A DNA stretch of 64,000 bases, taken from an uncultured Collinsella sp. (GTDB lineage: Bacteria > Actinomycetota > Coriobacteriia > Coriobacteriales > Coriobacteriaceae). The notes beneath the pieces are model-generated. The model was not told where the DNA came from, did no database searches, and saw only the letters and a list, made by a program, of their open reading frames with translations. The stretch covers positions 1 through 64,000 of the forward strand of contig UQHW01000003.1 in NCBI GenBank assembly GCA_900540935.1. Reading direction: 5' to 3'. Within the stretch, counting starts at the first letter, position 1; each line of letters begins with the position of its first letter. Shown piece by piece: positions 35,549 to 42,192 of this stretch. The translations under genes and the position numbers were made by a program.

Positions 35549-35618
35549 ATAGCAAGATATAGCAAAGTATAGCAAGATATAGCAAAGTATAGTGAGATAT
35601 AGCAACGTATAGCGCTGC
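35549..35618. repeat. Tandem 10-bp repeat array, about 7 units
   Basis: Units of ATAGCAAGAT and ATAGCAAAGT alternate, followed by ATAGTGAGAT, ATAGCAACGT and a degenerate ATAGCGCTGC. The period is exactly 10 bp. It lies 22 nt before the AAA ATPase start. Each unit contains GCTATA on the minus strand, so it may be an iteron-like binding array or a variable promoter. Confidence 0.85.
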
Positions 35619-35639
35619 TCGCGGGTTCTTGCGGTGGCG

Positions 35640-36320
35640 CTATTTTCCAAAGGCCGCGCGGATAAAGCGCTGGGCGAAGAGCTTATTGGCGACGTTGATG
35701 ACATGGCCCAGGAACAGTGCCGAGATGGCGGTCGTGACGCCAAAGCCGCCCAGGTTGTGCATAAAGACCAGCGACAGCGCGAGCGAGGCGGCGACGTGCG
35801 AGCAATCGAATACGACCTTCACATCGCCAAAGCGGCATTTGAGCTTTTCGGCAATGACCTGTACCAAGCCGTCGGGTGCGTTGGGAACGACGCCCATATT
35901 GACGACGAGGCTTACGCCAAACGCGGTGATGGCAAGCGAGAGCAGCATGGTTACGACCTGTGCTGGCAGCGCGGTGGGGTGCAGAGGGTTAACGTTCATA
36001 AAGAAATCGGTAAAGCCGCCGATCAGCGTTGAGAAAAAGAGCTCGAGCAAAATGCGCGGCTGAAACTCGCGGCGCAAGATGGCTGCCTGTGCGGCAATGT
36101 AGGCGACATAGGTCGCGGTAATCCAAAAGCCGAGCGTCTTGCCGGTGAGCATGGACAGCGTCGTGGCAAAACAGGTAAGCGCTGCCACGCCTAGGCCCGA
36201 CGCAGTCTGGATGCTCATGCCGAGGGCGAGCGTCGCGACGCCTGCTAAATACATCAACATCCTGATGACGGTATGGCACCAATCGATCTTCTCGCCATTC
36301 ATAATGATGAGCGGTCGCAT
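35640..36320 (-). CDS. YczE/YitT-like integral membrane protein
   Basis: This 226-residue protein has about five or six hydrophobic helices and the pattern of the YczE/YyaS/YitT family, including SGLGVAALTCFATTLS, NPLHPTALPAQVVTMLLS and VPNAPDGLVQVIAEK. The family's function is not established. The ATG at 36320 follows GAAAGGACGG. Its leader carries the same operator, promoter layout and two structured RNA elements as kdgK-eda. It is therefore probably co-regulated with KDG metabolism, perhaps as a transporter of an organic acid; that role is inference. Confidence 0.75.
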   Translation of the reverse strand: MRPLIIMNGEKIDWCHTVIRMLMYLAGVATLALGMSIQTASGLGVAALTCFATTLSMLTGKTLGFWITATYVAYIAAQAAILRREFQPRILLELFFSTLIGGFTDFFMNVNPLHPTALPAQVVTMLLSLAITAFGVSLVVNMGVVPNAPDGLVQVIAEKLKCRFGDVKVVFDCSHVAASLALSLVFMHNLGGFGVTTAISALFLGHVINVANKLFAQRFIRAAFGK

Positions 36321-36361
36321 GCTGCTACCCGTCCTTTCGGTTGTGAAGAAAAGGCTGACCT

Positions 36362-36479
36362 GGGCCGGCAAAAGAGGGTTATCGGAGGCACTGCTGTAAA
36401 AGCAGAAAAGCCGGCCCCACGGTCAGTCGTCTAGGAAATGTCTCGCTGTGCCGGAATGGGACTGAAGGGCCAACGAGAC
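36362..36479 (-). ncRNA. Structured leader element B, copy 1 (pseudoknot topology), upstream of yczE
   Basis: A hairpin arm GGGCCGGC/GCCGGCCC (36362-36369 with 36410-36417) encloses a conserved loop, GGTTATCGGAGGCACTGCT on the plus strand. Next, CAGTC (36424) pairs with GACTG (36460), interleaved with GTCTCG (36440) pairing with CGAGAC (36474). This is a pseudoknot pattern. Conserved unpaired blocks are TAGGAAATG and CCGGAATGGGACTG. It lies in the 5' leader of yczE and resembles copy 2 at 39169-39289. It may be a riboswitch-like element; I cannot assign a known class. Confidence 0.65.
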
Positions 36480-36499
36480 GGGAGGAAAGCAAATGACAT

Positions 36500-36559
36500 A
36501 GCGTGGGCAATAGGATGCCAAGATGGTAGGGTGTGTCTTAGCATCCTATTGCCCACGCT
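36500..36559 (-). ncRNA. Structured leader element A, copy 1, at the 5' end of the yczE transcript
   Basis: A perfect 19-bp stem (36500-36518 with 36541-36559) carries a 22-nt loop whose plus-strand core is GGTAGGGTG flanked by AAGA/TCTT. It begins 3 nt from the CGAAATCGGTTTCG operator. The loop matches copy 2 at 40459-40480 while the stem sequence differs but still pairs. Confidence 0.65.
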
Positions 36560-36562
36560 TAA

Positions 36563-36613
36563 CGAAATCGGTTTCGTTTGAGCCTTAGTATACGCACGGG
36601 ATTCTATTTGCAA
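36563..36613 (-). promoter_or_regulatory. Promoter and LacI-type operator for yczE
   Basis: On the minus strand TTGCAA (36608-36613) and TATACT (36587-36592) are 15 nt apart. The palindrome CGAAATCGGTTTCG (36563-36576) lies just downstream, over the start of transcription. The kdgK promoter at 40503-40567 has the same spacing and motifs. Confidence 0.7.
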
Positions 36614-36630
36614 AGAGAAAAATAATAAAA

Positions 36631-36646
36631 AGGTGAACGTTCACCT
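36631..36646. promoter_or_regulatory. GTGAACGTTCAC operator in the yczE/HIT gap
   Basis: A perfect 16-mer AGGTGAACGTTCACCT, identical to the site at 427-442. It lies just upstream of the yczE -35 element and 165 nt before the HIT gene. The 36321-36810 gap otherwise holds elements A and B and the LacI-type sites. Confidence 0.7.
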
Positions 36647-36688
36647 AATCGCAACAACTCGTTGGCTGTATTATGACAAGGACATACT

Positions 36689-36702
36689 CGAAACCGATTT
36701 CG
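36689..36702 (+). promoter_or_regulatory. LacI-type operator before the HIT gene
   Basis: CGAAACCGATTTCG is the same palindrome family as 36563-36576, read in the other orientation. It lies 109 nt before the HIT gene start. Confidence 0.6.
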
Positions 36703-36810
36703 CAACGGTTAGAGAGTGCATTGTACGTTCGTCGTAGATTGCCGGGCAGCTTGGTCGCGCCCGCCGGTCGCATTGCGGCGAACGCCTTCACCCGGATCGA
36801 AAGGATCACC

Positions 36811-37245
36811 ATGGAACAGCACACCGATTGCTCGTACTGCATGTGCGGGACCGACAACACGCTCGTCGATGCCTTTGGCATCCCCATGCTCGACCTGCCC
36901 GCCAGCAAGCTCATCTTGTTTAAGGAGCAGAGCCACAAGGGCCGCGTGATCGTGGCCTCCAAGCAGCACGTCGATGACATTTCCTGCATGTCCGAGGAGG
37001 ACGCTGCCGCCTTTATGGCCGATGTCCGCCACGTCGCCGCCGCGCTGCACAAGGCGTTCAACCCCGACAAGATCAACTTTGGTGCCTACGGCGACACCAT
37101 GCATCACCTGCATGTGCATATCGTCCCCAAGTACAAGAGCGACCCGTTTGAGTTTGGCGACGTGTTTGCCATGAACCCCGGTCGCGTCACGCTCGAGCCG
37201 GCTCAGTACGACGAAATCGCCCAGGCAATCATCGACAACCTGTAA
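36811..37245 (+). CDS. HIT-family nucleotide-binding hydrolase
   Basis: The 144-residue protein has the histidine triad HLHVHIV at residues 99-105, with the catalytic His likely at 101 or 103, preceded by NFGAYGDTMHH. HIT proteins hydrolyse nucleoside monophosphate esters or amidates such as AMP-lysine; the substrate here is unknown. An N-terminal CSYCMCG could bind zinc. The ATG at 36811 follows GAAAGGATC. It is divergent from yczE and shares its operator types. Confidence 0.85.
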   Translation: MEQHTDCSYCMCGTDNTLVDAFGIPMLDLPASKLILFKEQSHKGRVIVASKQHVDDISCMSEEDAAAFMADVRHVAAALHKAFNPDKINFGAYGDTMHHLHVHIVPKYKSDPFEFGDVFAMNPGRVTLEPAQYDEIAQAIIDNL

Positions 37246-37260
37246 AACTTCGTCCCCTAT

Positions 37261-37329
37261 AAGTTGCGGTGAAATACGGACTGTTTAGCGGCTTAGCTGG
37301 CTCCAATAGTCCGTATTTCACCGCAACTT
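37261..37329. repeat. Intergenic palindrome, GTTGCGGTG family, copy 4
   Basis: The 22-base arms at 37261-37282 and 37308-37329 are perfectly complementary, making this the best-preserved copy. It lies 15 nt after the HIT stop and before the second GntR gene. No long T run follows. Confidence 0.82.
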
Positions 37330-37398
37330 ATGGGGGGCGGCGTTGCGATAGTATTACGTGTTGGTATTCGACTAACCGAGGACTTATCCGAGGGCTTT

Positions 37399-38091
37399 AT
37401 GGAACAGCACCAGCATTATCAGAGCCTGCAAGACCAGGCATACAACGCATTGCGCTCCAAGATCATCTATGCCGAGCTCAAGCCCGGCACGCGCCTTTCG
37501 GCGATTGGCTTGGAAAAGGAGACGGGGATCGGGCGCACGCCCATCCGCGAGTCCTTTGTGCGCCTGCGTGAGCAAGAGCTGGTGGAAACGCGCCCCAAGA
37601 GCGGCACCTATGTCTCAAAGATCAGCATGGAGCGTGCCGAGAACGCCTGCTTTTTGCGCGAGAAGCTCGAGAGAAGCGTGCTGATCAAATGCTGCTCGGC
37701 CGCCACGCCTGATCAAAAGCGCCAGCTTGAGCAGATTCTCGCCGAGTCCGAGTCGCTCGACCACAGCGAGACGCGTCGCTTCTTTGACCTGGACAACCTG
37801 TTCCACGAGACGTGCTTTGAGATTGCCGGTCGCCACATGCTGTGGGATTGGATGAAGAGCATCAACACGCATTTTGAGCGATATAACTGGCTGCGCGCGG
37901 TGTCGCAGGATCTGGATTGGGAGCCGATTCGTCGGCAGCATCGTCGAATTCTTGAGGCCATTAAGGAGGGCGACACTGATACAGCGAGCTATCTGGCAGA
38001 GACTCACCTGCATCTGATGCCCGAAGAGCAGGGCCCAGTTATCGCCTTGCATCCCGATTACTTCGAGCTGCCCAAAGACTCGTCCATCTAA
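37399..38091 (+). CDS. GntR-family regulator, FCD subgroup
   Basis: This 230-residue regulator has a winged helix (residues about 10-75, with ETGIGRTPIRESFVRLREQELV) and an FCD-type C-terminal domain with FDLDNLFHETCFEIAG and RRQHRRILEAI, where metal-ligand residues usually lie. The ATG at 37399 is in-frame with upstream codons that lack a ribosome site; a GAGGGC stretch precedes it. No target is evident. It lies in the sugar-acid region between two GTTGCGGTG palindromes. Confidence 0.85.
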   Translation: MEQHQHYQSLQDQAYNALRSKIIYAELKPGTRLSAIGLEKETGIGRTPIRESFVRLREQELVETRPKSGTYVSKISMERAENACFLREKLERSVLIKCCSAATPDQKRQLEQILAESESLDHSETRRFFDLDNLFHETCFEIAGRHMLWDWMKSINTHFERYNWLRAVSQDLDWEPIRRQHRRILEAIKEGDTDTASYLAETHLHLMPEEQGPVIALHPDYFELPKDSSI

Positions 38092-38104
38092 TCTATCCCC
38101 TCAT

Positions 38105-38172
38105 AAGTTGCGGTGAAATAGGGATTGTTGTGCGGTCCAGGTGGCGCAAACAGTCCCTATTTCACCGCAACT
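38105..38172. repeat. Intergenic palindrome, GTTGCGGTG family, copy 5
   Basis: AAGTTGCGGTGAAATAGGGA (38105-38124) pairs with TCCCTATTTCACCGCAACT (38154-38172). The arms carry a matched change from TACGG to TAGGG on both sides, which preserves pairing. Confidence 0.8.
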
Positions 38173-38200
38173 GCGTTGGGGCGTGACCGAGGCATAAAAA

Positions 38201-38270
38201 CGCGGTGCCGTTTGGAGGAACAGACCGGAAGCAAGGGGTCGATTCCTCCAGACGGCACCGCGTTTGTTTT
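38201..38270. terminator. Long hairpin with T runs on both sides
   Basis: A 20-bp near-perfect stem (38201-38220 with 38243-38262, CGCGGTGCCGTTTGGAGGAA) has an inner GACC/GGTC stem and is followed by TTTGTTTT. The opposite strand also ends in TTTTT. It is a probable bidirectional terminator between the GntR gene and eda. Confidence 0.75.
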
Positions 38271-38311
38271 GGCGCTCTGGATTATGTTAGGGCAAAGATT
38301 TAGCCGAAGAA

Positions 38312-38412
38312 AAAGCGGCTCGGGGGCGTGTCGCTTCCGTCACGTTCTATCAGCATACAAGACGTTTTCGGTTCTTGTCCGTGACGGAAACGGCGCGCTT
38401 CCGAGCCGCTTT
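38312..38412. repeat. 101-nt multi-stem palindrome
   Basis: AAAGCGGCTCGG (38312-38323) pairs with 38401-38412, and TTCCGTCACG (38335-38344) pairs with 38380-38389, with a further ACAAG/CTTGT stem inside. With the neighbouring hairpins it fills the 38092-38467 gap, which has no credible gene. Confidence 0.7.
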
Positions 38413-38416
38413 AAAA

Positions 38417-38450
38417 GAAAGGGGGCGAGGTCTAGGGCACGCCCCCTTTC
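38417..38450 (-). terminator. Terminator of kdgK-eda
   Basis: GAAAGGGGGCG (38417-38427) pairs with CGCCCCCTTTC (38440-38450) and is followed on the minus strand by TTTTAAA. It lies 18 nt past the eda stop. Confidence 0.82.
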
Positions 38451-38467
38451 ACGATAGAGAGCTAAAC

Positions 38468-39109
38468 CTAGCCGCGGACCTTCTTGACGACGTCCATGGC
38501 CTCGCGGGCGATCTGCTCGACCTTGGAGAAGTCGCCGTCGGCAAACAGGGCCGGCTTGACCATCCAGGTGCCACCGCAGGCGATGATGGCGGAGGAGCTC
38601 AGGTACTCCTCGACGTTGGCGGTGCTCACGCCGCCGGTAGGCATAAAGCGGTGACCGACAAACGGAGCGGCGAGGGCCTTGATGGTGTTCAGGCCGCCAT
38701 ACTGGGACGCGGGGAAGAACTTGGTGACCTTGAGGCCCAGGTTCTCGGCTGCGGTGACCTCGGAGGGGGTCACGGTTCCGGGAAGGACGGGCAGGTCGAT
38801 GTCGATGCAGTGCTTCACGACGTCCTCGTTGTAACCCGGGGAGACGATGAACTTGGCACCGGCTGCGCGGGCCTGCTCAACCTGCTCGACGGTCAGGACA
38901 GTGCCGGCGCCAACGCACATCTCGGGCTCGGCCTCGGCCATAGCGGCGATGCACTCGGCGGCGCAGGCGGTGCGGAAGGTGACCTCGGCGGACTTCATGC
39001 CAGCTGCCATAAGGGCGTGGGCGAGCGGAGCGGCGTCCTCGACCTTGTCGAGCACAACGACCGGCACGATGCCCAGGGACTCAAGCGTGGTGTAGAACTG
39101 ATCGAACAT
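38468..39109 (-). CDS. eda: 2-keto-3-deoxy-6-phosphogluconate aldolase
   Basis: The aldolase splits KDPG into pyruvate and glyceraldehyde-3-phosphate, the end point of all uronate routes in this window. The 213-residue class I aldolase has SAEVTFRT with the conserved Glu/Thr/Arg, GAGTVLT, the Schiff-base Lys region KFFPAS and the phosphate-site PTGGVS. The ATG at 39109 follows GAAAGGAAC. It lies downstream of kdgK in the same direction, with element B copy 2 in its leader. Confidence 0.94.
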   Translation of the reverse strand: MFDQFYTTLESLGIVPVVVLDKVEDAAPLAHALMAAGMKSAEVTFRTACAAECIAAMAEAEPEMCVGAGTVLTVEQVEQARAAGAKFIVSPGYNEDVVKHCIDIDLPVLPGTVTPSEVTAAENLGLKVTKFFPASQYGGLNTIKALAAPFVGHRFMPTGGVSTANVEEYLSSSAIIACGGTWMVKPALFADGDFSKVEQIAREAMDVVKKVRG

Positions 39110-39168
39110 GATGTTCCTTTCGATGTGTGGCGCGCATGGGCGCGTGATTGCCAAATGTGCTGGTCAGG

Positions 39169-39289
39169 AGCCGATTTTGGATTGGTTATCGGAGGCACTG
39201 CTTGGGGTTCAAGCAATTCCAAAACCGGCTGCTCGACCAGTCATGTAGGAAATGCCAGGCAAAACCGGAATGGGACTGGTGGTTTTGCC
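39169..39289 (-). ncRNA. Structured leader element B, copy 2 (pseudoknot topology), between kdgK and eda
   Basis: AGCCGATTTTGGA (39169-39181) pairs with 39218-39230 around the conserved loop GGTTATCGGAGGCACTGCT and a GCTTG/CAAGC hairpin. ACCAGTC (39236) pairs with GACTGGT (39274), interleaved with GGCAAAACC (39258) pairing with GGTTTTGCC (39281). One position in the first stem is A-C on the plus strand but U-G on the minus strand, which supports transcription toward eda. Stem sequences differ from copy 1 while pairing is kept. Confidence 0.65.
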
Positions 39290-39362
39290 CGGCCGGAGGA
39301 ATCGGGGAGCGGGCCGCAGGGGTATGGGATTGGAAAGCTGCGGCCCGCGGAATGGAGACGGA

Positions 39363-40397
39363 CTAGCGTGCGACGCGAGTGCCACCGTCGGCGGCTGATG
39401 CCACGGCTGCGATCTCGTCTGCGGTCACCAAGTTGGAATCGCCCTTGATGGTGAGCTTGAGGATCGAGGCCGCGATGGCGTAGTTGACGGCATCCTGCGG
39501 GTCGAAGTCGTTGATGAGGGCATGGACGAGGCCGGCGTTGAAAGCGTCGCCGGCGGCAACGCCCTCGAGCACGTGCACGTCGTGAGCAGGGGAGAACCAG
39601 TGCTCGCCGCTCTCGGCGTCAAAGAGCATGCCCATCCAGATGGAGCGCTCGACGCAGGAGATGTTGCGGACGACCGAGGCGACCTTTTTGCAGCCGTACT
39701 CGGCGCAGATCTGACGGGCCATCTCGACGTAGGTGTCGCGCTCCTCGATGCCATGGGCAAGGGAACCAGAGACGCAGGTCATGCCGAGGCCGGCGGGCGC
39801 ATCCTCGTCGTTGGCGATGCAGATGTCGACGAGCGGCAGGAGTTCCTTCATGGTGGCCTGCGACTTCTCGGGCGACCACATCTTGCCGCGATAGTTCACG
39901 TCGCACACGGTGGTGATGCCCTTGGCGCGGCAGGCGGCGAGTGCCTCCTTGCCGGCGGCGGCCATCTCATCGGAGACGGCGGGGGTCACGCCGGAGAAAT
40001 AGAAGACATCGATGCCCTTGAGGATCTCGTCCCAGTCAAAGACGTCGCGTTTGGCCATGTTGATGGCAGAGAACTTGCGGTCGTAGACGCAGCCGTTGCC
40101 GCGCTGCGAGGCGCCGACCTCAAACACATAGGAGCCAAGACGGTCGCCCTGACGCACGACGCGCGTTGTGTCGACGCCGTAGGCCTTCAGCGAGCGCAGC
40201 GCGCACTCGCCTAGGCGGTTGGCCGGGACAACGGATACGTAAGCGGCCTTGTCGCCTTGGTAGGCTAGGGAAAGCGCAGTGTTGGCCTCGGCGCCGCCGT
40301 AGCGGACGTCAAACTCGGTTGCCTGCTCAATACGCAGGTGGTCTTTGGGTGAGAGTCTCATCATGATCTCGCCGAAGGTAAGAACCGTTTTACCCAT
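39363..40397 (-). CDS. kdgK: 2-keto-3-deoxygluconate kinase (PfkB family)
   Basis: KDG kinase phosphorylates KDG to KDPG. The 344-residue ribokinase-family protein has an N-terminal GEIMMRLSP, the substrate loop RYGGAEANTALSLA and the C-terminal catalytic motif GVAAGDAFNAG with the base Asp. The start at 40397 follows AAGGAGC on the minus strand. Its promoter carries two overlapping CGAAATCGGTTT operators and leader element A. It is divergent from the LacI-type regulator, which probably controls it. Confidence 0.92.
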   Translation of the reverse strand: MGKTVLTFGEIMMRLSPKDHLRIEQATEFDVRYGGAEANTALSLAYQGDKAAYVSVVPANRLGECALRSLKAYGVDTTRVVRQGDRLGSYVFEVGASQRGNGCVYDRKFSAINMAKRDVFDWDEILKGIDVFYFSGVTPAVSDEMAAAGKEALAACRAKGITTVCDVNYRGKMWSPEKSQATMKELLPLVDICIANDEDAPAGLGMTCVSGSLAHGIEERDTYVEMARQICAEYGCKKVASVVRNISCVERSIWMGMLFDAESGEHWFSPAHDVHVLEGVAAGDAFNAGLVHALINDFDPQDAVNYAIAASILKLTIKGDSNLVTADEIAAVASAADGGTRVAR

Positions 40398-40440
40398 GGT
40401 CGCGCAGCTCCTTCTTGCTCGTGCGTACACCTTTGATATG

Positions 40441-40498
40441 GCGTTGGCGCGGAGGTGCCAAGACGGTAGGGTGCGTCTTTGCACCTGCGTGCCAACGC
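40441..40498 (-). ncRNA. Structured leader element A, copy 2, at the 5' end of the kdgK transcript
   Basis: An 18-bp stem with two mismatches (40441-40458 with 40481-40498) carries a 22-nt loop with plus-strand core GGTAGGGTG and AAGAC/GTCTT pairing. It lies 4 nt from the operator, as in copy 1. The stem differs from copy 1 at several positions with pairing mostly retained. Confidence 0.65.
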
Positions 40499-40502
40499 TC
40501 GC

Positions 40503-40567
40503 CGAAATCGGTTTACGAAATCGGTTTCGTTTCGAGTTGTAGTATACTCACCTACAGCGTTTTGCAA
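40503..40567 (-). promoter_or_regulatory. Promoter and tandem LacI-type operators for kdgK-eda
   Basis: CGAAATCGGTTTCG lies at 40516-40529 with a second, partly degenerate CGAAATCGGTTTAC at 40503-40516. On the minus strand TTGCAA (40562-40567) and TATACT (40541-40546) are 15 nt apart, as at yczE. The divergent lacI gene starts at 40633 and may be autoregulated from here. Confidence 0.75.
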
Positions 40568-40632
40568 GCGAGATTTTTAAAAAAATGCCTAAAATGGCTC
40601 AGACCGCCGACAAATGGGAAACGGGGTGCGCT

Positions 40633-41655
40633 ATGGCGCAGATGAGAATCAAGGACATTGCCGCCGAGGCGGGCGTGAGCCCAGCCACGGTCTCGCGCTA
40701 TCTCAACAACCGTCCCGGGCAAATGACCGAGGAAACCCGTGCTCGCATCGCGGCGGTTATCGAGCGTACCGGCTATCGCCCGCGTGCCGCCGCACGCAAT
40801 CTGCGCAGCTCGCGCACCAATCTCATCGGCGTGATCTTGGCCGATATCGCCAATCCGTTCTCTAGCGCCATGCTCGAAGGACTTTCCGCCAGCGCCGCCG
40901 CGCGCGGCTGCTCGCTCATGACGGCCATTAGCGGCAACGACCCCACAAAGGAAGCAGAGTCGCTCACCAGACTTATCGATGCCGGCGTGGACGGCCTGGT
41001 CGTCAATACCTGCGGCGGTAACGACGAGGCAATCGCCGCGGCCGCGGGACGCCTGCCCGTCGTGCTGCTCGACCGCGATGTTGCCGACGGTGGCATCGAT
41101 CTGGTGACATCTAACAACCGTGAGCTGGTCGCCGGCTTGGTAGACGCCTTGGCCGCCGCTGGTAGCGAGCGCCTGTGCCTGCTCACCGAGGCAAGCGACG
41201 ACAGCCCCGTGCGTCGAGAGCGCGCCGAGGCCTTTGCCGACGAGCTTTCGCGCCGCGGCCTTGCGGGCGAGGTCGTCACCCTGGCCGATGGCGGTGCCAC
41301 GGGCGTTGGCCGTTTGGACGAGACCATCCGCGGCTATGCAGGTAAAAAGCTCGGCCTCATTGCCGTCAACGGCCTGGTCTTTCTGCGCCTGACCGAGGCA
41401 CTGGCACAGTTGGGACCGTCGTTGCCGGCTGGCCTCAAGATCGCGACGTTTGACGACTACCCTTGGAACCACGTGCTCTTTGGCGGCGTCACCACGGCCG
41501 CGCAAGACACCCTCACCATAGCCGAGCGCGTGGTCGAGCGCCTGTCCGAGCGCATCGACGTCGTCACCACCACGGTGGGCGAGGCCGCAAAGCTCGCGCC
41601 CAAACGCATCGAGATCCCTGGCCACATCGAACACCGCGCCTCGACCTCTCGCTAG
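40633..41655 (+). CDS. LacI-family transcriptional regulator, KdgR-like
   Basis: This 340-residue repressor has the LacI helix-turn-helix (MRIKDIAAEAGVSPATVSRYLN, cut here as IAAEAGVSPATVSRYLN), the hinge RNLRSSRTNLIGVILADI and a periplasmic-binding-protein-like sensor domain. In-frame ATGs at 40585 and 40594 are also possible; 40633 follows ACGGGG. Being divergent from kdgK, it most likely binds CGAAATCGGTTTCG and senses KDG or KDPG. B. subtilis KdgR, also LacI-family, is the functional parallel. Assignment of sites to this protein is inference. Confidence 0.85.
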   Translation: MAQMRIKDIAAEAGVSPATVSRYLNNRPGQMTEETRARIAAVIERTGYRPRAAARNLRSSRTNLIGVILADIANPFSSAMLEGLSASAAARGCSLMTAISGNDPTKEAESLTRLIDAGVDGLVVNTCGGNDEAIAAAAGRLPVVLLDRDVADGGIDLVTSNNRELVAGLVDALAAAGSERLCLLTEASDDSPVRRERAEAFADELSRRGLAGEVVTLADGGATGVGRLDETIRGYAGKKLGLIAVNGLVFLRLTEALAQLGPSLPAGLKIATFDDYPWNHVLFGGVTTAAQDTLTIAERVVERLSERIDVVTTTVGEAAKLAPKRIEIPGHIEHRASTSR

Positions 41656-41656
41656 T

Positions 41657-41688
41657 CTGTATGATAATATATAGACAATGTCATACAG
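41657..41688 (+). promoter_or_regulatory. Inverted repeat before the toxin-antitoxin operon
   Basis: CTGTATGA (41657-41664) and TCATACAG (41681-41688) flank 16 nt that include a -10-like GATAATAT. The right arm adjoins the ribosome site AGGAGG. It is a likely autoregulatory operator for the RHH domain of the first gene. Confidence 0.65.
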
Positions 41689-41697
41689 GAGGTATCC

Positions 41698-42192
41698 ATG
41701 GCTGCGTCTGTGCTGAGTGTGCGAGTGGACTCGTCAATTAAAGACTCATTTGCCGAACTGTGCGAAGAGCTTGGCATGACTTCGTCTGTTGCGGTCAATA
41801 TGTTTATGAGGCAGATGCTGCGCGAGCGCTCTCTGCCGTTTGTTCCTTCACTTGGTAAAAGCTCTGCGAGCGAAAGCGCCGCGGCGGGCATTTTGGATAC
41901 TGCCCAGATTGAGTCCGCCGTCCGCGAGGCAGCCAGCACGATTCCCGCCATCAAAACCGTGATTCTATTTGGTTCGTATGCCCGTGGCGAGGCGCATGCC
42001 GATAGTGATATTGACTTGCGCCTCGAAGTCGATCGCGAGCAGGGCTTTGGTCTTTTTGCGCTGTCGGCGTTTGGCGAGGCGGTGCGCAAAGAAACCGGGA
42101 GGCAGGTTGATCTCGTCTCTAGTGATCATCTTGATGACGAACTTGCCGCGGTAATCGAGCGCGAAGGAGTGATCCTTTATGATCGCGCGTAA
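41698..42192 (+). CDS. RHH (RelB/DinJ-like)-MNT nucleotidyltransferase fusion antitoxin
   Basis: Residues 1-50 form a RelB/DinJ-type ribbon-helix-helix segment (LSVRVDSSIKDSFAELCEEL, then MTSSVAVNMFMRQM). Residues 70-164 form a minimal nucleotidyltransferase with GSYARGEAHADSDID, the GSx10DxD motif with Ser93, Asp104 and Asp106. MntA antitoxins AMPylate the HEPN toxin HepT. The added DNA-binding domain would let the antitoxin repress its own promoter, which carries an inverted repeat. It overlaps the HEPN gene by 14 nt. Confidence 0.85.
   Translation: MAASVLSVRVDSSIKDSFAELCEELGMTSSVAVNMFMRQMLRERSLPFVPSLGKSSASESAAAGILDTAQIESAVREAASTIPAIKTVILFGSYARGEAHADSDIDLRLEVDREQGFGLFALSAFGEAVRKETGRQVDLVSSDHLDDELAAVIEREGVILYDRA

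Noticed and set aside
35549..35618. Possible CRISPR array
   Set aside because: Units are 10 bp and directly tandem, with no spacers, and no cas genes are near.
36431..36613. Leader peptide ahead of yczE
   Set aside because: A 22-codon frame exists (starting MSFAFLPSRW), but the equivalent position in the eda leader does not keep it. RNA structure explains the conservation better.
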